Below are positions 57,924 through 64,000 of a stretch of DNA of 64,000 nucleotides, in pieces. Within the stretch, counting starts at the first letter, position 1; each line of letters starts with the position of its first letter. The stretch is taken from NCBI RefSeq assembly GCF_000144625.1, contig NC_014376.1, forward strand, positions 4,054,501 to 4,118,500, written 5' to 3'. A program made the translations under genes and the position numbers. This DNA is from [Clostridium] saccharolyticum WM1 (GTDB lineage: Bacteria; Bacillota; Clostridia; Lachnospirales; Lachnospiraceae). Below the pieces are notes generated by a model. The model was not told the DNA's origin. It was given only the letters and a program-made list of their open reading frames with translations, and made no database searches.

Positions 57924-58504
57924 TTCCACTCTCCTTCTCTATTCAGTATCCAGTCCACCGCTTCTTTCATGGTAGGGGCATAGGAATCAAAGAAATTCCT
58001 TCTCTCTTCCTCGGTCAGCCCGCTGTATAATTCCTTTCCGTACCCGGTTCCCACCAAAACCGTGCCCACTCCGTATCTTCTTCCTGCTTCCGTATCCAGA
58101 AGCTTGTCTCCGATCATGTAGGAATGGGACTTGTCCACCGGAAAGCAAGACTCAGCCATCTCAAACATCCCGATATCCGGCTTCCGGCAATGGCATTCCC
58201 GGCCGTATTCTCCGATTCCGTGTACCGGATGATGGGGGCAGTAATAAAATCGGTCGATAAAGGCTCCTTTCTTTGAAAGAAGGCTGTTTAAGTATTCATG
58301 GAGAGCATTCACATCCCCTTCACCATAATAGCCCCTTGCCACTCCGGCCTGGTTGGTGACCACCACAAGCTTGAATCCCTGCTCCCTAAGCCGACTTAAG
58401 GCTTCCGGCACTCCGGGAAGGATCACCAGATCCTCAGGCCGGTGCAAATATTCCACTTCTTCATTGATGGTTCCGTCCCGGTCTAAAAATACGATTCTGT
58501 CCAC
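57920..58504 (-). CDS. gmhB: D-glycero-D-manno-heptose-1,7-bisphosphate 7-phosphatase
   Basis: GmhB removes the 7-phosphate from heptose-1,7-bisphosphate. This 194-residue HAD-superfamily IIIA phosphatase has motif I FLDRDGTINEE (D7, D9), motif II VVTNQ, and motif IV MIGDKLLDTEAG. The zinc loop seen in GmhB proteins is present as CPHHP...CHCRKP (residues ~94-115). The start codon is GTG, with AAAGGAGG 8-9 nt upstream. It overlaps gmhA by 4 nt, so the two are translated together. Confidence 0.93.
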   Translation of the reverse strand: MDRIVFLDRDGTINEEVEYLHRPEDLVILPGVPEALSRLREQGFKLVVVTNQAGVARGYYGEGDVNALHEYLNSLLSKKGAFIDRFYYCPHHPVHGIGEYGRECHCRKPDIGMFEMAESCFPVDKSHSYMIGDKLLDTEAGRRYGVGTVLVGTGYGKELYSGLTEEERRNFFDSYAPTMKEAVDWILNREGEWK

Positions 58505-58539
58505 GGTCCTTCCCTCCTTTTACCGCCCGTTATCCGGCC

Positions 58540-59610
58540 CTATAGCGGAAAATGGTATTCACCTCCCGGTATGGCCACCCGGATTTCCTTGTAATCCCAC
58601 CGCGATTCATCCGTGATCCAGGCCTGGGCCCCCCGCAGCTCAAAGTTCCAGTCCGTAAGCTGTCCGCCTACGGCTTCCATGCGCGCAGCCACCTTATGGC
58701 GGACATTATAGGGACAGTACACCAGAAGGAATCCGCCGCCGCCTGCTCCCAGAAGCTTTCCTCCAAGAGCACCCGCCTTTAATGCTTCCTCATAAAGCTC
58801 GTCAATCTGGGGAGTGGATATCTTGCTGCTCATGCGCTTCTTGCTTTTCCAGCCATAATCCAGAAGCTTTCCAAAGCTGTAAAGATTTCCTTTCAGCAGT
58901 TCATCCTTCATGGCATAGGCAAGAGCCTTTACCTCGCACATAGCATCAAAGGGATCCTTCTTTTCATAGTTTTTCACCTGGTCCTTTATAATGTTGGCGG
59001 ATACGTGAATATCCCCCGTATAGCAAAGGAGCAGGTTATACTGCAGCTCATGAATGATCTCTTTCTTTATGCGGAGTGGGTTGACCACCACATTATTGCG
59101 TCCGTGAAACTCAATAAAATTAAAGCCTCCAAAGGTTGCAGCGTACTGGTCCTGGTATCCTCCGTCGATCTTTAAATCTTCTCTCTCCACCTGATAGGCT
59201 AAGTCTGCCAGGTAATAGCTGTCCATTTCCACCCCTTTCCACTTGGCCATGGCCGTTAAAAGAGCCACCATAACCGTGGATGAAGTGCCAAGGCCTGATC
59301 CTGGAGGGGCATCACACTGCAAATACACCTCACAGCCCTGCTTGATGTTCATCGCCTTTAACGCCGCCGTTACCAGATCCAGGCGTCCGTCATACACGTA
59401 ATTTTCTGTGGTATTATACTTGACCGTCATGTCAAAGTCCAGGGAATGAACGATGATCTGGTCATCCTCCCGGGGCACAATGGAGCAATATGCATACTTA
59501 TTGATGGTACTGCCGATAATTGCTCCTCCCTGTTCCACACAGAAGGGGGCTACATCGGTCCCGCCTCCGCCAAAGCTCACCCGCAGGGGAGCACGTCCTC
59601 TGATTACCAT
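58540..59610 (-). CDS. hddA: D-glycero-D-manno-heptose-7-phosphate kinase (HddA-type)
   Basis: HddA phosphorylates the anomeric position of heptose-7P to give the 1-alpha,7-bisphosphate of the GDP-heptose route. The 356-residue GHMP kinase has APLRVSFGGGGTDVAPF at its N-terminus, the ATP loop PPGSGLGTSSTVMVAL (residues ~100-116) and the C-terminal motif GALGGKLLGAGGGGFLL. Use of a GHMP kinase rather than HldE indicates the alpha-anomer, GDP-linked pathway. AGGAGAGG precedes the ATG. It sits between hddC and gmhB. Confidence 0.93.
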   Translation of the reverse strand: MVIRGRAPLRVSFGGGGTDVAPFCVEQGGAIIGSTINKYAYCSIVPREDDQIIVHSLDFDMTVKYNTTENYVYDGRLDLVTAALKAMNIKQGCEVYLQCDAPPGSGLGTSSTVMVALLTAMAKWKGVEMDSYYLADLAYQVEREDLKIDGGYQDQYAATFGGFNFIEFHGRNNVVVNPLRIKKEIIHELQYNLLLCYTGDIHVSANIIKDQVKNYEKKDPFDAMCEVKALAYAMKDELLKGNLYSFGKLLDYGWKSKKRMSSKISTPQIDELYEEALKAGALGGKLLGAGGGGFLLVYCPYNVRHKVAARMEAVGGQLTDWNFELRGAQAWITDESRWDYKEIRVAIPGGEYHFPL

Positions 59611-59666
59611 AAGCCAACCTCTCCTTTCTTCTTCCTGCCCATGGGTCCGGGCAGAGTCTCCCCATT

Positions 59667-60383
59667 TTAAGGGGTGTAATTACCTGCAAGGTGATTCTTC
59701 ACGTCCCCGGCAAACCGGTAATAATCCTCAGGAATCCCGATATCTATGAAATAGCCGCCGCTAACGAAACCCCCCAGCTTTTTTCCTTCGGAAAGCCACT
59801 TTGGAATCATATCCTGTTCCAGCGAGACCTTCCCTTCCGGTATGTCATCAAGCAGCCTGCGCTTTAAATAATAAATGCCACCGTTTATGGTTCCTTTTCT
59901 GGTTTCTTCCGTTTTTTCATTAAAGGCTTTGAGCCAACCGTCTTCCAGAACGGCCTGCCCGTACCGGGATACATCAGGTACCTCCCGGAGCACAAGGGCC
60001 ATATCAAGATCCCGCTCCATACTAAGAGACTTCAGTCTGCCGTAATCGATCTGGTAAAAGGTATCTGCATTTAATACAAGGAACCGGTCCTCTGTCACCT
60101 TAACCCCTGCATTTTTAATGGCTCCTGCGGTTCCTAACAGTTCTTCCTCATAAGCGTAGGAAACCCGGATGTCCCATTGAGACCCGTCTTTAAAATATTC
60201 TTCTACCATGGAGCCTTTGTATCCTACGGCAAATATGATTTCTGTCACCCCATGTCGGACAAGCTCCATTACCACATATTCCATAAACGGCTTGTCCCCG
60301 ATCAGGGCCATTGGCTTGGGCCTGTCGCTTACCACGGAACGGAGCCTGGTGCCAAGTCCGCCTGCCAGTAAAACTGCTTGCAT
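59667..60383 (-). CDS. hddC: D-glycero-alpha-D-manno-heptose-1-phosphate guanylyltransferase
   Basis: HddC makes GDP-D-glycero-alpha-D-manno-heptose from the 1-phosphate and GTP. The 238-residue nucleotidyltransferase has the signature LLAGGLGTRLRSVVSDRPKPMA (core GGLGTRL at residues 8-14) and the metal-binding Asp in VLNADTFYQID. Substrate is inferred from the flanking gmhA, gmhB and hddA; sequence alone would allow other sugar-phosphate guanylyltransferases. The AGGAGG site lies 8 nt upstream of the ATG. The gene is preceded by a promoter and a copy of the 136-nt structured element, which together form its leader. Confidence 0.9.
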   Translation of the reverse strand: MQAVLLAGGLGTRLRSVVSDRPKPMALIGDKPFMEYVVMELVRHGVTEIIFAVGYKGSMVEEYFKDGSQWDIRVSYAYEEELLGTAGAIKNAGVKVTEDRFLVLNADTFYQIDYGRLKSLSMERDLDMALVLREVPDVSRYGQAVLEDGWLKAFNEKTEETRKGTINGGIYYLKRRLLDDIPEGKVSLEQDMIPKWLSEGKKLGGFVSGGYFIDIGIPEDYYRFAGDVKNHLAGNYTP

Positions 60384-60432
60384 GTCTGTATCCTCCTGAT
60401 ACCACGTTGATTCGTTGTTCTATTATGAGTTG

Positions 60433-60567
60433 GCAGTGCAGCAGGTAAAACCCTGGTTTTACCTGCTCACGGGCATTCGTCCTATGAAATAAGGCATCAA
60501 TGGATTATCTTATGTACGGGCACAACGAAACCCATTGATGCCTTATTTCGCACTGCTCATTGCTTTC
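60433..60567 (-). ncRNA. Single copy of the structured element, leader of hddC
   Basis: This 135-nt segment matches the first unit of the 45632-46887 array: GAAAGCAATGAGCAGTGCGA at the 5' end, TTTCGTTGTGCC in the apical part, GCCCGTGAGC in the linker and GCTGCACTGC at the 3' end. Stems are near perfect: GCAGTGC/GCACTGC closes it, GAAATAAGGCATCAATGG pairs over 18 bp with its complement, and GCAGGTAAAACC pairs over 12 bp. The arms differ in sequence from the array copies but pair better. An extended -10 (TGATATAAT, 60574-60579) lies 6 nt upstream. The element ends 49 nt before the hddC start. I do not recognise a named RNA family. Confidence 0.75.
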
Positions 60568-60573
60568 CTGGAT

Positions 60574-60579
60574 ATTATA
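60574..60579 (-). promoter_or_regulatory. Extended -10 promoter of the hddC leader element
   Basis: TGATATAAT on the minus strand, with TATAAT at 60574-60579 and no good -35. The spacing to the element (6 nt) is identical to that at 45620-45632. Confidence 0.6.
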
Positions 60580-60608
60580 TCACACATCTGCAAAACGATC
60601 CAGGGAGA

Positions 60609-61700
60609 TCAGTTCTGTGGATGGCCTGCCCAGGAGCGGAGCTTGCGGCCCATGCAGTGGATGGCCTTTCTGGCTGCCATTGCAAAAAGAACCGGAAGGA
60701 CCGCTCCCAGGACAAGATACAGAATATGAAGCTCCGGATAGGAGTGGGGGAAGCCTCCCTGGTTTTCCGCAGGCTCCAGTATAATCCGGGCATAAATCCT
60801 GTCACAGAGCTTAAATACAAGAAAATGAAGTGCCATGATGTCAAAGGAATATTTTCCAAGGAGGGCTGCTGCTTTTCCTGCCTTGGGGATCTTCTCCAGA
60901 CATTTGGCCCCGTAGCAGCAAAGATATATGCCGGCTGCGGATATGATATAAAAATTGATCCCGCCAGGTATCTGATTGGCGGACAGCTCCACGCTCTCCC
61001 CGGTAAACACCAGGAAATAATAAAAAAGTCCTCCGCATGCGGCTGCGCCGTACCATGTTATGTATTTTTCCATGGGGATTTTCCAGGTCCGTACCGCATA
61101 ACCGCCGTAATAAACCGGAATCACCAAAAGGGCCGTTTGAAGGTGGTAGCTTAAGAATATCTCCCTCCGGCTGATGGCGGCCCCAAAAAGTCCTGCAGCA
61201 ATGCAGAGAGTTCCAGCCGCCCAGGAACGGAGGGAAGAAGGAAGATAGTTCCGGCAGAACCAGAGGATGACCGTAAATCCGGTTCCTGCCGCCAGCATAA
61301 GCGGTACAAACCACATGGCACCTGACGGTCCTTCCGGACACCGCAGGAACAGGGTGTTCGCCATGGCAAAAAGCATCTCCTTTTTGCCGTAGTAGGATTC
61401 AGAGGGAAAAAGCAAGCACCAGGAAAGTAGGTTATGTAATAAAACGAACATGCTCCCATAGGCAAAATAGGGCACCCACATATTCTTAAGTCGCCTTGCA
61501 AAGAAGTCAAAGGGGGCATCCCCGTAACGCTTTTCATTGTACAGATATCCTGAAATGAAAAAGAATATGGCCAGATGGTAATAATACACCGTCCGGATGG
61601 CGATCCCAAGGTTTTGGGAATGGCCGAATACAATGGATACGATCCCGATTCCCTTTAAAATATCCCAGAACTGAATCCGGTCTCTTTGATTCTCTTCCAT
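60609..61700 (-). CDS. Acyltransferase 3 family membrane protein
   Basis: The 363-residue protein has about ten membrane segments and the acyltransferase 3 features: N-terminal DRIQFWDILKGIGIVSIVFGHSQ with the conserved His, then FFISGYLYN and a loop Arg. It probably acetylates or otherwise acylates a surface glycan made by this locus. The ATG of MEENQRDRIQ is chosen, since an AAGGAAGGGG purine run precedes it and the earlier in-frame start adds a poorly conserved, Gly/Lys-rich extension. It lies 160 nt downstream of the two-domain glycosyltransferase and upstream of the hddC leader promoter. Confidence 0.82.
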   Translation of the reverse strand: MEENQRDRIQFWDILKGIGIVSIVFGHSQNLGIAIRTVYYYHLAIFFFISGYLYNEKRYGDAPFDFFARRLKNMWVPYFAYGSMFVLLHNLLSWCLLFPSESYYGKKEMLFAMANTLFLRCPEGPSGAMWFVPLMLAAGTGFTVILWFCRNYLPSSLRSWAAGTLCIAAGLFGAAISRREIFLSYHLQTALLVIPVYYGGYAVRTWKIPMEKYITWYGAAACGGLFYYFLVFTGESVELSANQIPGGINFYIISAAGIYLCCYGAKCLEKIPKAGKAAALLGKYSFDIMALHFLVFKLCDRIYARIILEPAENQGGFPHSYPELHILYLVLGAVLPVLFAMAARKAIHCMGRKLRSWAGHPQN

Positions 61701-61860
61701 CCAATCCCCTTCCTTTCCCGCCGCCTTCTCCTTTGCTCCGTTCTCTCCATACAAATATGACTTCCATATTACCACAACCGGGCCCCCCTCCGTACCGGCC
61801 ATGATATAATTCATTGGCTGGTCCGGCCGGCACGGGGGGAATTAAACCTTATCCTGCCCT

Positions 61861-64000
61861 TTAAAAATCTTCTCCTATGACGTTCCAGGCCGCCTCTATG
61901 CTGTGATACTTTCGGATATAGTTCTGGGTTTCCAGGCACATCTGCCTGCACCTTGCCTTATCCTGATACAGGGAAATCACTTCCCCTGCAAAAGCAGCAG
62001 GTTCATCTCTCACTGCCATGACCTGGTCTGCCTCAGGGATGCCCTCTGCGCCAATGGAGGTAGTCACCACCGGAGCACCGTTATATAAGGCTTCAATGAC
62101 CTTTCCCTTGACCCCTGCGCCGTAACGCAGCGGTACCACCACGACCCTGCAGCTTACATAAAGCCTCGCCAGTTCTTCCTCGGACACAAAGCCCTTTACA
62201 ATGATCCCGTTGTCCGGCTGCTCCAAAGCCTTGATCTCATCCGTCACCCTGGAGCCAACAATATAGAAATGAATGGGCAGCTTTTCCCGGATCAAAGGGA
62301 ATATTTCCTGAGCAAACCACAAAACTGCGTCTGCATTCGGCGGATGGGCAAATCCGCCTACAAACAAGAGCCCTTCCCTCTTTTCAAAGTCATCAGGAAT
62401 CTGTTTTAGGAAGTTCTCATAAACATAGGCCACAATGGCCTTCACATGAATGGAGGGCTCGATTTCATGAATGGCCTCACGCTCCACATAGGACGGATAA
62501 TAGGAGACTGCAGCCTTTCTCATCAGGCGAAGCTCCACGGACTTCCAGTATTCGGAGGACTCCCTTTTTTTCGGATCTCCGGTCAGCTCATACTCTCTGC
62601 CTTCTCTTAAGAAATGCAGATCATGGCCATAATAAATCATCTTAATATTTGTCTTATCTTTGAGAAAATCCATATATTTGGCAGCAATATGGGGGCGGTT
62701 TAAATAAGCCACCTTAATGTCATTTCCATGGTCCTTTAACCATTCCCAGATCTTTGCCTGGTATTCCCTGCCGTAAAGGATCTCAATCCCTATTTGCTGC
62801 AAAGCAGTGGAATAAGGTTCTTCATGAAGAAAATTGTCTCCCAGGAATTTCACCACATAGCCTTTTTCCAGAAACATTTTCAAATACTGGAAGGTGGTCT
62901 TGGATCCGGCATCCCTGTCATAGGTGGGAACATAATGGTCCACCACCAGAATGATGTCTTTTCCCTGGCTTCTCTCTCTGGCCCGGAAAACATCAGGATT
63001 TCCGTCGTTTTCACTCTGCTGCTTCAGTTCTTCCGCCCATTTCTCCCTTAGCTTACGGCCATTTTCCACCTGATACCGCTTAAGGCCGGAACCATTGACA
63101 TCCGTTCCGTTGGAAATACCTTCAAAATGGATGACCTTGGACAGTGGCTGGTAGACCACCCGCAGGCCTGCCCTCCGCACTTCAAAGGCAAGGTCCGAAT
63201 CTTCACAGTAAGCAGGGGCAAAACGGTCATCAAATCCTCCGATCCGTTTCCATAAGTCATTGGAAAGAAGGATGGCAGCCCCTGATATATAGTCCACATC
63301 TTTTACATAGTTGTATTCCGGCTTATCGGGATCATCAAGGCGTCCGTAATTCCAGCCGGAGCCGTCACGGAAGATGATCCCACCGGCCTCCTGAAGGCGT
63401 CCATCCGGATAGACCAGCTTGGAACCAACCATACCGATGGTGGGATCGGATTCGATTAAGTTCACCAGACTGCTTAACCACCCTTCTGTCACCTGGGTGT
63501 CATTGTTAAGAAACATAACATATTTTCCCCTGGCAGCTTTTGCGGCCTGGTTGCAGTTTCTTAAAAATCCCTGATTGGTTTCATTGCGGCATATGATCAC
63601 GTTTTCCGTGAATTTGGAAAGCTCTGCCGTTGCATCGGAAGAAACATCATCCGCTATGATCACTTCATACACCACATCCTTGGTATGTTCCAGAATAGAT
63701 GCAAGACAGGCATAGGTATAATGAATCTGATTGTATACCGGAATGATAATGGACACCATAGGGTGACCCTCTTTTACGAAACGGAGCTTTCCCTGAACCC
63801 GGTAGGCCTCTCCGATCTTCATGTCCCCTTCGATCAGGTTCCGCCCTTCCTCTGTTGTATAAAGGCGGAATGATTTCAGCGGATGAAGTACGGTATCCTT
63901 GGCATAGAACATCAGTTTCCGCTTCCTGGTCCCCTTGGGGAACTTCTCATTAAAGATTCTCCCCAGTTTTCTTCTGACCCGGTAGGCCAATGCCTGGTGT
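61861..64000 (-). CDS. Two-domain glycosyltransferase (GT2 + GT4), 5' end outside window
   Basis: The visible part is about 713 codons. A basic N-terminal region is followed by a GT2 domain (residues ~78-310 from the TTG at 63990; VSIIIPVYNQIHYTYACLAS, FLNNDTQVTEGWLSS) and a GT4/GT-B domain (~345-700; VGGFAHPPNADAVLWFAQEI, GAGVKGKVIEALYNGAPVV). Such bifunctional enzymes add two sugars in succession to a growing surface glycan. The reading frame is open to the window edge with no stop, and the TTG has no ribosome site, so the true start and perhaps another domain lie beyond position 64000. Confidence 0.88.
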   Translation of the reverse strand, partial: HQALAYRVRRKLGRIFNEKFPKGTRKRKLMFYAKDTVLHPLKSFRLYTTEEGRNLIEGDMKIGEAYRVQGKLRFVKEGHPMVSIIIPVYNQIHYTYACLASILEHTKDVVYEVIIADDVSSDATAELSKFTENVIICRNETNQGFLRNCNQAAKAARGKYVMFLNNDTQVTEGWLSSLVNLIESDPTIGMVGSKLVYPDGRLQEAGGIIFRDGSGWNYGRLDDPDKPEYNYVKDVDYISGAAILLSNDLWKRIGGFDDRFAPAYCEDSDLAFEVRRAGLRVVYQPLSKVIHFEGISNGTDVNGSGLKRYQVENGRKLREKWAEELKQQSENDGNPDVFRARERSQGKDIILVVDHYVPTYDRDAGSKTTFQYLKMFLEKGYVVKFLGDNFLHEEPYSTALQQIGIEILYGREYQAKIWEWLKDHGNDIKVAYLNRPHIAAKYMDFLKDKTNIKMIYYGHDLHFLREGREYELTGDPKKRESSEYWKSVELRLMRKAAVSYYPSYVEREAIHEIEPSIHVKAIVAYVYENFLKQIPDDFEKREGLLFVGGFAHPPNADAVLWFAQEIFPLIREKLPIHFYIVGSRVTDEIKALEQPDNGIIVKGFVSEEELARLYVSCRVVVVPLRYGAGVKGKVIEALYNGAPVVTTSIGAEGIPEADQVMAVRDEPAAFAGEVISLYQDKARCRQMCLETQNYIRKYHSIEAAWNVIGEDF

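Noticed and set aside
60433..60567. Known c-di-GMP, T-box or ydaO riboswitch
   Set aside because: The hallmark sequences of these classes that I can recall are not present; I could not run an Rfam search, which would be decisive.

Overview
The window looks like chromosomal DNA of a Gram-positive anaerobe of the Firmicutes, most likely a Lachnospiraceae (Lacrimispora / Clostridium cluster XIVa type). The reasons are the gene order rpoB-rpoC-rpsL-rpsG-fusA-tuf and rpsJ...secY, a zinc-type S14, strong AAGGAGG ribosome sites, consensus sigma-A promoters, acidic tails on RpoB and RpoC, and many choline-binding-type cell-wall repeat proteins. The genus is an inference; no 16S gene is present.

Layout. 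(1) 1-11.4 kb: the S10-spc ribosomal protein operon on the minus strand, rpsJ to secY, with its promoter and a structured leader at 11.1-11.37 kb. (2) 11.4-26.5 kb: about 15 kb of accessory genes between rpsJ and tuf. They are a choline-binding-type surface protein, a tiny Cys/Asn/Trp-rich protein, an rRNA methyltransferase, an acyltransferase, a small hydrophilic protein, a secreted subtilase, a complete MurNAc salvage operon (murR-murQ-murP-mupG) with a candidate operator, a secreted DUF5722 glycosidase-like protein and an LTA-synthase-like enzyme. (3) 26.8-39.4 kb: tuf, fusA, rpsG, rpsL, rpoC and rpoB on the minus strand, with textbook promoters. (4) 39.4-41.1 kb: a small membrane protein and Fe/Mn superoxide dismutase. 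(5) 41.2-50 kb: a choline-decoration region with an acidic choline-binding-type protein, a fused HTH-LicC-LicA phosphocholine-activation enzyme, a ninefold tandem array of a 140-bp structured element, a second choline-binding protein and a GH25 lysozyme with choline-binding repeats. (6) 50-64 kb, minus strand: a surface-glycan locus with a polyprenyl-phosphate glycosyltransferase, three large membrane proteins, the GDP-D-glycero-D-manno-heptose pathway (gmhA, gmhB, hddA, hddC), an acyltransferase and a two-domain glycosyltransferase cut by the window edge.

The most interesting signal is a ~136-nt structured element. It lies directly downstream of an extended -10 promoter (TGnTATAAT), with exactly 6 nt between the -10 and the element. 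One copy forms the leader of hddC (60433-60567, minus). Another begins a ninefold 140-bp tandem array (45632-46887, plus) in front of a choline-binding protein gene. In both places the last copy ends 47-49 nt before the start codon. Arm sequences differ between copies while pairing is kept, which argues for an RNA that regulates surface genes. I do not recognise it as a named RNA family.

The genes fit a common theme of envelope metabolism: wall turnover and salvage (lysozyme, MurNAc operon), choline attachment and choline-anchored proteins, teichoic-acid-type polymer synthesis and a heptose-containing surface glycan, embedded beside the core translation and transcription operons.
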